A stretch of DNA of 64,000 bases from Gonocerus acuteangulatus (lineage: Eukaryota; Arthropoda; Insecta; Hemiptera; Coreidae): positions 105,364,876 through 105,428,875 of the forward strand of contig OX328125.1 in NCBI GenBank assembly GCA_946811695.1. The letters run 5' to 3'. Both the position numbers and the translations under genes were made by a program. Below, piece by piece: positions 51,501 to 62,059 of the stretch; position 1 is the stretch's first letter; every line of letters starts with the position of its first letter. Below the pieces are notes generated by a model. It had not been told where the DNA came from. It worked only from the letters and a program-made list of their open reading frames with translations, and did no database searches.

Positions 51501-51789
51501 AACCTATAAAAAGTGTAACTGCAAGCCTATTAACGAAAAAATGTAAGCGCTCCGTTTTTTTTCGCACGAATTTCGCCCAAAACTTGTTTTCCGGAAGACG
51601 AATTCTGATGGTTAACGGAGTCTCGGTCGTTTAAATTTAGTATTTTTGTACCATTTTCATAAAAATCGAACCATTTTTGAGGCTGCTTGAGATCGAACAG
51701 ATAAATAAATACATAATTACAAATGCAAACTACCGTTATTTTCGTGATGTATGAGTTCTAAAACGCAAACGTTTTTAGTCCGCACTTCC
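51501..51789. repeat. fragment like the 22155 repeat
   Basis: CGAATTTCGCCCAAAACTTG, TTTTCCGGAAGACGAATTC, ACCATTTT.ATAAAAATCGAACC and TTTTTGAGGC resemble 22790-22895 in the 22155-23415 element (TTTCGCTCCAAAAACCATG, CATCGAACCATTTTTGAG). Confidence 0.45.
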
Positions 51790-52200
51790 GGATTACGTCA
51801 TTAGGTTGATGGAGGGAGGGAGGAATGTCGGCTAAAATTAATAATGGGGGGGGGGGGGCGTTATTTTACAAATATTAATTAAAACTATTTATGTTTAATC
51901 CAATATTTTTCAGGCGGAAGGTCAATAAAAGCGAATTAACGTAGTCAATTCATTTATTTGTTCTTGCTCTACATGTTTCACGCCTCAGGTGCCTCTTCAG
52001 GAGCCCAAAACTCAATAAACTAAAAACTTACAGCCTAATTGCATTAAGCCGAACCTTCCCGTACAATGGCCACGTCCAATATGAGGTTACTATTATCTAC
52101 TTATAGCGTCGATCAGCTGTGTAAAATCGATAGATTCCAAAAATCAATCATCCAGAACCAGATAAGTCCATTAGAATAAAATAAATTTTTAGATTTTGTC
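51790..52200 (-). mobile_element. Penelope-like terminal arm, related to 2691-3053
   Basis: Shares with 2700-3000 the order AGGCGGAAGGTCAA, CTACATGTTTCACGCC, GGTGCCTCTTCAGG, AAAAACTTACAGCCT, GAACCTTCCCGTAC, GGCCACGTC and GATCAGCTG. No endonuclease is attached. It contains one hammerhead-like motif. Confidence 0.7.
51966..52004 (-). ncRNA. hammerhead-like motif with changed but paired stem I
   Basis: Minus strand: GCUC, CUGAAGA, GCACC with GGCGU, GAAA, CAUG, UA, GAGC. Stem I is GCUC/GAGC, whereas the relatives at 3711 have UCCC/GGGA. Both sides changed together, which supports selection on pairing at some time. Stem II has one A-C mismatch. Confidence 0.6.
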
Positions 52201-52720
52201 AAGAGATAGAAGTTAATTAAATTTGTACAAATATTAATTAAACCTATTTATGTTTATTTTGATATTATTTAGGATATGTTTTAGGTCATAGGGAGGGAGG
52301 AAACGCGCTTAAAAGGAAACGATAAAGAATTAGGAATGCTCCAAATATGAGATAGGGTAATCTTGAGAAGCATAATGGTGGTGCTGTAAATAATGCATGA
52401 AGTAAAATTCATGGAAGGAACTCGTTCCTCGAGGAATTAAGAGAGCATTTCTCCCTCATGTGCACTAAGAAGTAACCAATGCGAAAATACAGGGAAGAAA
52501 CACTAATGGATTAACCTTATGTAAGATGAAAAACAGTACTAGTCGTTTATTGATATGGCACTTGGAAGGATATTGGAGCTGCATTTGTAAGCATATTCTT
52601 CAGAAATGTCATGACTAGAGTCCGGAAGTTAGGCAAAATGCCTTTTTTTTATCTGAATGGATATATTGAAGAATCAGATAGAAATAGATATGTTTTCGTG
52701 CATTAAGTAAGTGTTGAGAC
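52201..52720. other. spacer, no gene seen
   Basis: It includes the GGGAGGAAACGCGCTTA block shared with 50790-50810. Nothing else is supported. Confidence 0.35.
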
Positions 52721-52882
52721 AATTGATGGACTCAGTGCCAAAGGTGACTAACCCACAATTAGAACAAAGTAAGCAAATTAAGGTTAAAGTTTAGAAGACT
52801 TTGGAAGAAATTAGCGTTGGTGACAGAAACGATTTTGATTGGTCTTTATTCATTAGATACAAAACATTCTTATGAATCTTTA

Positions 52883-53488
52883 TATATAAAAATCACGTGT
52901 CTGTCAGTTTGTTCCTTATACAAATCTACAGCGGTTGACCGATTTTGATTAAACTTGACACTCAGGTAGGTCTTGATACGGAAAATCTCCTAGGCTAGGT
53001 CAAAATAGTCACATTTTAAAATTTGGTCAAAAGTTTTGTTCAAGAATAATTGGCTACACTGAACCTTTCAGATTCTGACGGCCATTTTGAATAATGTCTC
53101 AAATTTATTTGTTGATGTTCTTGATAATTAGAATAACTCGAATTCATTTATGACTTATATTCATTTATGACTTATTCATTATATAATCATGCAATGCAGT
53201 TTATTTCAATTTTATATCAACAGCCACTGTCTAACTAAGGAGAGCTGGCCTTTCTTTGATAATAGCTATCTACTCGCAGGCTGTGGTGCTGGCCTCTGTC
53301 GGCGGTTTTATGAATTGCTGTGGTGCTGGCCTCTTTTGGCTGTTTCACGAATATATATGTAGACAGATATAAACAAATTCACGCCGTTTGGCCGATTTTG
53401 ACGTAACTGGGTATACAGGTAGATCTTGATACGGGGAGAGTCATTGGCGGAAAGTAGGTGTAGCATGGCACACTGGGTAACAGCTAGT
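52883..53488 (+). mobile_element. CTAGCTGTTACCC repeat family, copy D
   Basis: It starts TATATATAAAAATCACGTGT and ends CACTGGGTAACAGCTAGTA. It is collinear with copy C (50886-51500), with small indels. It is nested in the TIR element and therefore younger than it. Confidence 0.8.
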
Positions 53489-53729
53489 ATACCGTAATAA
53501 TAAAAAGTTTATAGTTAGACGTGATAATGAAAAACAAAAAGTATAGTCATGTTTGGCTCTTACATGAATAAAAAATAACTTATACTTAAACAATAGTGGT
53601 CACAAATCCGGAGATTAATAATTAATGAAAAATTATTTTTCTTTAGATTTCTATGATTATTAATTTAACAAAACAATGATTTCCAGATTAGGTGAGTTGT
53701 TTAGTATGTGGGATAGGAACAGTGCAATC

Positions 53730-53975
53730 TTAATATTGCGGTTTTGTCCTCCACAAGCGTAGTTCATGAACATTCCTTGATGGTTCATAAACAGGATCTG
53801 CCACAGAGTCATCAGAAGCTTCAACTATATCACTCATGTTGCTGCTTACCATTAACAAAGCCATACCTAGTGTGGGTTGGTCAAGTCTGCCTCTCACATG
53901 ATTTAGCTTTGCAGTAAGTTCCAAAACAAACTTACAGATGTAAGTACTAATCAATGAGGCGTAAAGCCTGGGCAT
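53730..53975 (-). pseudogene. unassigned protein fragment inside TIR element
   Basis: An 81-codon frame reads FVLELTAKLNHVRGRLDQPT, LGMALLMVSSNMSDIVEASD, DSVADPVYEPSRNV and ends RTKPQY. The internal MSDIVEASDDS with acidic SDDSxxDPxYxPS looks like the N-terminal start of a transposon-linked or nuclear protein. I do not recognise the family. No continuation was found upstream or downstream, so it is a fragment. Confidence 0.4.
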
Positions 53976-54077
53976 TTCTATCTATTATAAAACTTAAAAT
54001 TCTCTATCAGGAAAAGCGAATAACTCAAATTTGTTAAGAATGTGGGTTAGTCACCTTTGGCACTGAGTCCTTCAATT

Positions 54078-55064
54078 TTTAGTTTGCCTTTTTAGCCTAT
54101 TTTGGACTATTTTGTGCCTTTTTTGGTCGTTATGAAATTTTTTTTTCTGCTATTTAAACATTTTAAAAATCACATAATGAATTTCCGTTCATCGAAGACA
54201 AAAAATGTTGCACAAATTAAATTACATATTGCCGTCACAAATATCTATTCGAAAGCTTATTTTCCCAACCCATGGACCGAAAAGTTGAGATTTCGAAGTT
54301 AATTTCAATGACAATCGCAATCACACCAATTATACGAATTATACGATATTAAAGCACTCTAAAATGACGCAGTTCCTGCGTGTTGGACACGGATTAAGTT
54401 ATTGCTACAAGCTGAAGGCATACTGAAACCCAGCGGAATACCCAACAAGGATCAAATATCTTTTGCCATTCCTTCTTTGCGTTCCTGTCGATGGAATGAG
54501 GATATTAACTAATTTATAATCAGCTTAATTAAAGGTAAACGACACATCTCCTGATTAGCCCCCAAGAGTGCCTTGAATAATCCCGCCTACTCCTACGATA
54601 CGCCCACCTTCCATTATCAATTCTTATCAACTGTCATTTGAATTAGTAAGGAGAAAATTAATTTCTCCCGGCTCCAGTTTTACTTAATGCGCTAAAGGAA
54701 CACCGATGTGTGGGATGTTGCTAATACGGATCGAAGAACATAATTACTAAACTAACGCTAATTACTAAACACACATAAATTTGTAATTTATATCGACAAT
54801 ATAGCCAAGTCGTTTTCCATTTGCCGGTACACATTTAAAGTAAGGCTGCCCATACACGGTGAGGAATATCTCAAGATTTGGACTGCGCAGTCCGAATCTT
54901 CAGATATTCGTTGTAATATATAAGTTTTTTTTTTTTTTTTGTTAATTTTAAAAGCCATAGTTGAGAAAAAGGGTCACAACAGAATAATATAATTTAAAAG
55001 TTATAATAATATAAATTGTTTTTATAGCCAAATTCCAACTAAGATAGCAACCTTTTTTAATTAG
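54078..55064. other. partly single-copy region, no gene seen
   Basis: At 54480-54720 the sequence has no relatives in the window and contains TAATTTATAATCAGCTTAAT, TTCTTATCAACTGTCATTTG and AAATTAATTTCTCCCGG, compatible with a regulatory island but unproven. A 46-bp palindrome lies at 54862-54908. Confidence 0.3.
54862..54908. repeat. 46-bp palindrome
   Basis: GAATATCTCAAGATTTGGAC, TGC is followed at once by GCAGTCCGAATCTTCAGATA, TTC, inverted with two mismatches and no spacer. ACACGGTGAGGAATATC precedes it. Confidence 0.8.
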
Positions 55065-55336
55065 ATTCAACACGCTGAATCCGGAGTCCGTTTCACTTCA
55101 GCACGTCAGGTGTAAGAGCATTTGAAGGTAAAATTTCGTCGAATTCATTAAAGAAGAAATAACTTAAATAAATTAAAATTAAAATAAAATTACGGACAAA
55201 TATGTCTATTTTGCAAAAAATGAATCTGCAGTCAAAATTCTTTTTTTGCAAAAGAGACATATTCCCTTGAAATGAACTTGATTGTGCGCCAATGGGGTGA
55301 AGTAGACCTCAGCGACCCTCAAAACCATGGAAGCTC

Positions 55337-55374
<38 letters not shown>

Positions 55375-55781
55375 TGTTTCCTCACCAAAGTATCCCTATG
55401 GTGAGGGAGTTAATTTATTTATTTTTTCTGCACAACCCATGCCATTTGGGCATATCTTGTGCGTATGGAATACTTCACATTCATGTTGTTATCGATTTTT
55501 TTCCTATATACAAAATAAACAATTTCTTATAAAATAAACCGAATTATTATATAATTTAAGACTTATCATAGCATAACCAAATTCTTATAAAATAAAAATA
55601 ATAAAACAAAAATAAAAAGCATTATACAATTAAAACTTATCCTAACGTAAACTATTTCTTATGAGATAAACAAAATTATGGTACGATTTAGATTTATTTT
55701 AACATAAACAATTTCTCAGTATTTAGCAAATTATAATACAATTTTAAAACTTATCTGAAGTTTTAATGGGACACTCTCTTA

Positions 55782-56510
55782 TCAGGGAGTGCTCCTTTCC
55801 TCTCTTAGTTGGTAAATGTTTTTGGCTAATTTATTTAAAATTGGGTAATAATCAATAAGTAGTTTTTTGGGGCTGATTGGCCATTCTTTAATAGAGTTTT
55901 TTAAATGTTGTGTTTGTCTGCATCCGTATAGTAAGTGAGTGTATGTCTGTACTGTGTGGTTATCGCATGTGCATGTGTCAGTGTCTGTAAGTTTGAATCT
56001 GTATAAGTATGAGTTTGTATTTCCATGTCCTGTCAGTAGTTGTGTTAGTGGGAATGTCAGAGGTAGAACTGTTTTTGTCTGTACTGTGTGGTTATCGCAT
56101 GCGCATGTGTCAGTGACTGTAAGTTTGAATCTGTATAAGTATGAGTTTGTATTTCCATGTCCTGTCAGTAGTTGTGTTAGTGGGAATGTCAGAGGTAGAA
56201 CTGTTTTTGTCTGTACTGTGTGGTTATCGCATGCGCATGTGTCAGTGACTGTAAGTTTGAATCTGTATAAGTATGAGTTTGTATTTCCATGTCCTGTCAG
56301 TAGTTGTGTTAGTGGGAATGTCAGAGGTAGAACTGTTTTTGTGTGTTTGATTTGTGGTATGAACATCTTTAGGTTTGATACTTTTTCTGTTGTGCCACAT
56401 CTTTGTTGCCATTTACTAAGACTAGTTTCTCTCAGCAAAGACTTCACACTTCCAATTGATAATTTGTTATATACATTGTTTTCGGCGATGCGAGAGGCAG
56501 TTTTGGCGAG
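55782..56510 (-). pseudogene. LINE ORF2 C-terminus with in-frame triplicated segment
   Basis: One frame is open from the insertion edge (56510) to its stop at 55782. It reads LAKTASRIAENNVYNKLSIG, SVKSLLRETSLSKWQQR, then three copies of a 44-residue unit (LTFPLTQLLTGHGNTNSYLY, RFKLT.TDTC.CDNHTVQT), then THLLYGCRQTQHL and ends QLREERSTP. The LTGHGxxNxYLxRFKL...CxCD...TxxHLLxxC pattern is the post-RNase H cysteine motif of I/jockey-type LINEs. Normal proteins have this unit once. The reverse transcriptase is missing. Confidence 0.85.
55945..56340. repeat. 132-bp tandem triplication within LINE coding region
   Basis: Units begin at 55945, 56077 and 56209. Units 2 and 3 are virtually identical, and unit 1 differs at few positions (GTGTCTGT against GTGACTGT). 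The length is a multiple of three, so both strands stay open. Confidence 0.95.
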
Positions 56511-56629
56511 ATGGAAGCTCTACTTATTTCTTCTTTTAACCGTTTCATACGAAATGTGAGCTTCAAATGCTCTTAAACCTGACGTGCTAGGGTGAAACGG
56601 ACTCCGGATTCGGATCAACGTGTTGAAAT

Positions 56630-57309
56630 ACATAAGAATATAAGTATGGTATCTTAGGAAAATACCACTTTTTTTTGTGTGCCTGTGTTACAAATTAATG
56701 TTACAAATAATTAATTATTTATGATAATTAAATTAGCACAACAAGTGTTATGAATAAATCATCAAATAGCAGCTAGAGAAGCTGATATCAAACAAGAACA
56801 TAAAATATTTTCCAATGAAAGCAAGGAAGGGAATTCCTCTATAATCTAAGTGTCCCCAGTCGGTCAATCGCCCTAGAAATAGCAGAAGAAATGATTTAGA
56901 GATTTTTTTTAACATTTTATATCCTAGAAAAGACTAATGAGTTGAGAGGAAGTGCTAATAGGAAAACTGGCTCTTCTCCAGTTTCAATATTAGCTACAAG
57001 GATGACAAGAGTTGGACTGAAGTTGGATCATCTGGAGGCGGGATACCAGCTGTTGCTTCCCAGTAGTTTTTCAACATCAGTCAGATGAATCAGCTGACAA
57101 GGCACTAAAGTAAACATAACCCGATTTCGGGCAGCGGAGTGATTTTTTTCCCACAGATGTACATCCCAAGGCACGTCATTATGGATAAACGTCGTTGAGT
57201 CTTCATAAAAGTTCGCCGAGCCTTTGTAGAAACGTCATGGAGATTTATAGCTTTAAAGGTATTTTCTGTATGAATAATGTTTATAGCACATTGAAAAGGA
57301 ATTACGCTC
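56630..57309. other. spacer, no gene seen
   Basis: No supported feature except that it leads into the mariner remnant. Confidence 0.35.
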
Positions 57310-57440
57310 GTGAAAAACGGTTTTAAAAATTGAACTGCTGTTTGATAGCATCCGTGTTTGAAAAATGTTCTCCTGCTTAAGAATTTTGTAAAGACCGAAA
57401 AAAGACAGGACTATAAGGAGGGTGTGGTAAAACGTTCCAG
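57310..57440 (-). pseudogene. mariner-type transposase C-terminal remnant
   Basis: The minus frame reads VLPHPPYSPVFFRSLQNS, stop, AGEHFSNTDAIKQQFNF, stop. HPPYSPxLxPxDxxLFxxLxxxLxGxxFxxxDxIK is the conserved block around the last catalytic acidic residue of mariner transposases. Here the residues between SP and F are deleted, including the catalytic Asp site (normally SPDLAPSDY), and two stops interrupt it. It is a dead relic; no TIRs were found around it. Confidence 0.7.
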
Positions 57441-57550
57441 GCAAGATCCAACAAGTTTCATCCATTTTTCCTTTCCATTAATTACTGTTTACCAAACAAA
57501 AAAGGATAGTTTTTACTATTATATTAAAGAACCAGATATCATGCAGCTAA

Positions 57551-57902
57551 AGCAGGCCATTCACGTTCTGATTTGCAGTACGACTTGTGGTCCAACTTCC
57601 GAAGCTGGACCACAAGTCGGATCGTTAATGGCCTTGTTGGATTGTTGTAATTCTAGTTGGAGGAGTCGGAACATTTAGAGGGACGACTCGAAGGTACGAC
57701 ATCCGACTGGCGACGGAGTTGGAGCGTGAGGGGGAGAGTCAGATCAAATTCGTCCAACCTACCTCAGTCAGTGCTGTGGACAAATTCGGTCTGCACTCGA
57801 TAAATTTTTCGGTTCGCGAGCAACGTACACAGTCCTGAAAACAGACTTGGTCTAAAGTTGGATCGCAAGTTGGATAGTAAGTCGGAGCGTGAATGGTCCG
57901 CT
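57551..57902. mobile_element. PIF/Harbinger-like MITE, TAA target duplication
   Basis: Termini AGCAGGCCATTCACGTTC and, inverted on the right, AGCGGACCATTCACGCTC. TAA lies on both sides (57548-57550 and 57903-57905), the 3-bp target of PIF/Harbinger elements. It contains a hairpin at 57567-57622 (GACTTGTGGTCCA inverted) and repeated GTCGGA words. No coding sequence. Confidence 0.7.
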
Positions 57903-57951
57903 TAAGTGCTTATGAGTCCACTTTAATGCCTCTTTGCAGCAACTAAGATTA

Positions 57952-58158
57952 TTTAAATTTTAACGTCCATTATTATTAACTACGAATTTTGGGGCGGGTT
58001 ATCTACAGGTTACCACCCTTTTCTAGCCAGGACAGGGCTGATGCCTTTTCTTGTTTTTTAAAAAAAAAGCCACCACCCCATAGTGGGAATCGAACCCACG
58101 ACCTTTGGCACGGAGTATTAAGTGCTCACGCCTTAAAACTCACGACCAACGTGCCTCC
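57952..58158 (-). repeat. SINE family 1 with 13-bp target duplication
   Basis: GCAACTAAGATTA flanks it (57939-57951 and 58159-58171). The minus strand has the head GGAGGCACGTTGGTCGTGAG, box B GGGTTCGATTCCCACTA, and the body to GTTAAAATTTAAAT. The target duplication confirms the limits of the family at both ends. Confidence 0.9.
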
Positions 58159-58171
58159 GCAACTAAGATTA

Positions 58172-59539
58172 GAAGTCTTAAATAAAAATAAAAGTATTGT
58201 TATTTTAATAATTGACCTACTGCGTACTTCATAAAAATCATTACAAAGCCAATATTTTATGATTCATAAATAACATGCTTTCATGTTCATATATAATCCT
58301 CAACTCGTGAAATAGTACTTGCAAATTTTAAACACCGCGAAAATTTTATGTTGAAGGAAATTACAATAGCTTGTCCCAAATGACCAAGCAGTATCCCTAT
58401 CATAAAAGATTATTATTAGAAAACCATATTTGTAGTCAAGTCAGCAAAATATTCCTCCCATAAAGTGCAGATACCAAATCCCCAGATGCTCCGAAGTCGT
58501 AAAAGGGACTAGTTAGAAATATCTAAACCATTTTCTCGTATAATAATTTCACAAAGATTTCCGCAGACGAAGAAATGCTTGTCATTATCGAAAGGAAAGC
58601 CGCCAGCCGTCCGTAAAGCACAATTATCCCTAAATACAGACCGAGTGTCTTAGATACTTGGTTATGAGGCCTGGAGGGAAGTGTCCAGCTTGGAGGTTGG
58701 ATATAAAGCCTAGGGGTGGGTTTATGAGCGGCCGGGGAGCCATCAAGAACTTACTAGTGGTTAGGTTAGCACCCTTCTGGTCGGTCTACTTACACACCGA
58801 ATATAGTCGGGCATCGCTCCCGGCAGGCTAAGAACGGAAGGGAGTATTGAACTCAACCACAAGGACGGTCATATTCAATTTTTCTCAAAAACTACAAACC
58901 GTCAGTGAAGGTTTATTTTATAATGTAGATAATTTAACATTTACTTTGAACCCTTGTCTAAAGACATAATAAAAGAATATTTTTATGTAAATTATTCAAC
59001 CGATATTTCTTCAGAATAACGAGACTGTTCAGGATTCTTATTAGGGAGTTCTTCCTTGAACATTAAAATTAACTATTCTTTTTTGTATAAAATAATGCAT
59101 TCTAGAGCAAATAAGTTGGGCGCCAAAGGAACATTATACAATATTGTTGTTAAGATACCATACAATCGAACCCGACAATATCCACCTTCGAAAGCCTAGT
59201 AACTTTCGTACAGAAATAAGTCTTAAAGGGAAAATATCGCAGTTCCGGAAGAACAAAGACGTAAATGCAAAACTTTGTCAAATGCAAAGAAGTCCACAGA
59301 CAATATCAGGGGAACATGGACGTAACTGTAGTTCCACTCAGGACCACCAGAGAAAATTCGACAGAACAACGGACAGAAAATTTGTCTTGTAGAACAGCGA
59401 ATAATTTTCTTGAAAAACAATTACGTATCGTCACTTAAGGGTTGAAATTAGGGTGATCCTAATCCCCTAAAGGATAAGGTAAATGAAAGTAAAGTATGTA
59501 TTCTACATACACTCAATATATCATTATTTTATGTCAGTT
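58172..59539. other. partly single-copy region, no gene seen
   Basis: Between 58380 and 58870 the sequence is of balanced composition and unrelated to the window's repeats (AAGCCGCCAGCCGTCCG, GGGTGGGTTTATGAGCGGCC, GGCATCGCTCCCGGCAGGC). No frame looks coding. It could be a regulatory island or an unrecognised exon. Confidence 0.3.
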
Positions 59540-59804
59540 CATGGGCGTAGTGTTGGGGGGGCTGCAGCCCTCCCCCCGAAATTTTGATTCCATCGGTAAA
59601 AATTTCATAAAACCCATAAAAATAAATTAAATAAGATCATTTAGTTCATAAAACATATTCTATTTTGTGTGTAATAGCGTTTTAGTTGGCTAAAACTCTT
59701 CCAAGATCTAAATTGTTAGTATTCCATGCACCGGAAATGGTCTCAGCCCCCCCCCCCGAAATTTTCCCAGCCCCATCCGAAATTATTTTCTATATACGCT
59801 CATG
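59540..59804. mobile_element. hAT-type MITE, CATGGGCG family, copy 4
   Basis: Perfect 8-bp target duplication TGTCAGTT at 59532-59539 and 59805-59812. The left terminus is CATGGGCGTAGTG and the right TATATACGCTCATG. Interior landmarks (GGGGGGGCTGCAGCC, AAATTTTGATTCCATCGGTA, TAATAGCGTTTTAGTTGGCT) are shared with copies 2, 3 and 5. Confidence 0.9.
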
Positions 59805-59812
59805 TGTCAGTT

Positions 59813-60413
59813 GCATCCTTGTCAATTGTACATTTTATGCAAATCATTTATTTTACTCTCCTGCAAAATTTAAGTGTTTGCGTTTACCATATCATGATTT
59901 CCTATTCTAACCTTTCCAAATTACACCTGCCGAAATGATTGCATGGTAACAAACTAAGACAAAATAGTTTTTGGACTTTTAGTATTTTGCATCCGATTGA
60001 AATGGATTGTTTCTCTGTGCGCACATTATGAGCAAATCGATGGAAGATCTAGCGAAAGGGAGGGAGCGTAGGCGCCGGACGGCTGCGTTGGGGGAGTGTA
60101 GTATTGTTTGTCTGCGTCTCGACAACCCTACTTCACACTCTTCTGGGGTCCTTTCTACAAATCCTGGGGGTGGTTGGCGCATAAACCTTTTCTTGGGGTA
60201 ATTTCCATTGCACATCTCAGTGGCCAAGGGAGGGTTATTGTAATAACGGAAGAGTTAAGTTAATAGAATATACAATTATTACATCATCCTTTTTGTTGCT
60301 TTGGGCCATTAACACTACCGCTTTACTACCAACAAATCTCTGTCGGGCAACTATGGGCGAGGGAACGTTGGCTAATAGAGGTTTTACATTATAAGAAATG
60401 GCCAAGAAAATTT
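59813..60413. other. no gene called
   Basis: 60000-60200 has balanced composition with short open frames on both strands but no recognisable protein. Nothing else is supported. Confidence 0.3.
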
Positions 60414-60807
60414 GAGGCGTTGCGGATACGAAGGGCGAACTCGTCATCAGAAATTTATTTTTCCCCTGCCATCCGAATCTAGACCCTTCAGCGAATCTAC
60501 AGATATATTTTTCATCTTGAGTTCACCCTTTTTTCCCTCAGAGAATGAAAAAAAGCTGGGTGGAAACTGCCATAGAAAGGCGGATACGAAAGGCGAACTC
60601 AACACTCCACTACCGGTTCGATGGATGATAATATAAATAAAATTCTATTTTCGCTAAAAGTGTAGTTCACAAAAATTCCTGGTCAATTATTACATAATTT
60701 GGTTGTCAATATAAATTAATAAACAAACAATTTGCAGTGAAAAATTTAAACGCATTTTCCTGAAAACTACATTTTGTTGAGTTCGCCCTTCGTATCCGCA
60801 ACGCCTC
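60414..60807. mobile_element. TIR element, 29-bp termini GAGGCGTTGCGG...
   Basis: GAGGCGTTGCGGATACGAAG, GGCGAACTC at the left is repeated perfectly inverted at the right (60779-60807). A third, internal partial copy in direct orientation (GGCGGATACGAAAGGCGAAC) lies at 60580-60601. No target duplication could be identified. The interior is non-coding. Confidence 0.7.
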
Positions 60808-61085
60808 ATATGGAGGCCGTGGTATGCCATCAGACAATAATTAACGAACTTCTTTTCACCACCTCTGACCGTGTGGAAATCTGAGCATTTCACTTTTTTC
60901 TTCCTTTTCTGAGTACGATTGCACACAATTCGCCTTTAGAGAACCGAGAATATTTTCAGTCAAGTAGGTACTTTCTGTGACTTCGAAACCAGCATTATCA
61001 ATCATAACCATAAAATAGGGTCAACTTAGAACTGTGTAGTGAAAAGGGTACAAACCTATACTACAAGGATATGACCCCCAATAAA

Positions 61086-61120
<35 letters not shown>

Positions 61121-62035
61121 TGTTAACACGATAGGGGCCAGAGTTTTTGTTTTTTCTTCACGAAACGTGGTATATAGCGTTCAATTAGCAAACGATTGAA
61201 CGAGTTCGTTAACCATCAAAATCGGTCCACCGGGAGGAGGGTTTACCCCGGACCCAAAACACTAATTTGACCATACCAGCCGTAGTTTTTGTTATACTTC
61301 AACGAAACTCTGTATTCGTTATTTTGATCTAAAGAGAGAAATATGTTGTAAAAATAAACTAAATCGGTTCATTAGGAGGGGGGGGGGGTTTACTCCGGAC
61401 CCACAATACCAATTTGCCACTGCCAGCCGTAATTTTTGTTACATTTCAACGAAACTCGATATTCGTGGTGGTAATCAACAGAGAAAAATTGGTTGTAAAA
61501 ATAAACTAAATCGGGTTATTTGGAGGGGGGGTTTACTCCGGACCGAAAGTACTAATATACTCATACCGGTCGTAATTTCTGCTGTATTGTAATGAAACGC
61601 GGTATACTTCGTGGGTATCTCATGAGAAAGCAGTGTTATAAAAATGAAGTAAATCGGTCCATTGTAAAGGAGGGTTTACTTTAAACTCTGTTTCATTACA
61701 ATTAGCCTGCCAAACGTAGGTTCCCAAAGCCGCCGCAGGGAGCGCTAGTTCCCACAAGGGGACTGTATCCTGTCCCTGCGTCTGATCGAAAGACGGAAAA
61801 TGAAGTTTTTGTGTATTTATTAAGTAGTACAGTATCATGTATTAACATAACTCTGGAAGCAAATTATTTACAAAATTAATAATTGAAGAGTTCTCATAAG
61901 AAATGTAAATGAGCAGAACTATTCACGTTTTTATTTTATTTATATAGGTTATTTACAGCAAATTATTCAGTAACGTAGTCTACACTACAAAAATTCTGAG
62001 GAAAGTGCTTAGCTATGCAGCTCCTGCGTGACGGA
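61086..62035 (-). mobile_element. 1.2-kb repeat with internal units, copy 3 (inverted)
   Basis: Inverse of 16850-17800: TA tract at 61088-61117, CTGTTAACACGATAG, units at about 61240, 61390 and 61530 with G-runs, and the terminal CTCCTGCGTGACGGAC. The end beyond the TA tract (GGGGGTCATTTTCGG) is missing, so it is truncated on that side. Confidence 0.8.
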
Positions 62036-62059
62036 CGTTTTCAGATTTGATACTTACTA

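Larger units (their letters stand above)
52721..54077. mobile_element. TIR element, about 36-bp termini, containing an ORF fragment
   Basis: AATTGATGGACTCAGTGCC, AAAGGTGACTAACCCAC at 52721-52757 is inverted at 54041-54077 with one or two mismatches. Inside are a copy of the CTAGCTGTTACCC repeat (52883-53488) and an 81-codon minus-strand frame (53730-53975). No target duplication is evident outside the termini. Removing the nested repeat leaves about 750 bp. Confidence 0.65.
55342..56510 (-). mobile_element. 5'-truncated LINE, 15-bp target duplication
   Basis: ATGGAAGCTCTACTT lies at 55327-55341 and 56511-56525. Poly-T (55341-55372) is the minus-strand A-tail. The insert lies inside the TIR element at 55065-56629. 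Confidence 0.9.
55065..56629. mobile_element. TIR element (about 70-bp termini) split by a LINE
   Basis: Left TTCAACACGCTGAATCCGGA, GTCCGTTTCACTTCAGCACG, TCAGG and GAGCATTTGAAG recur inverted at 56555-56629. Removing the LINE and one target duplication leaves a non-coding element of about 380 bp. No target duplication of the outer element was identified. Confidence 0.7.

Noticed and set aside
55939..56559. 206-codon plus-strand frame
   Set aside because: It is antisense to the LINE coding region and stays open only because the 132-bp unit is a multiple of three; the minus strand carries the LINE motifs.
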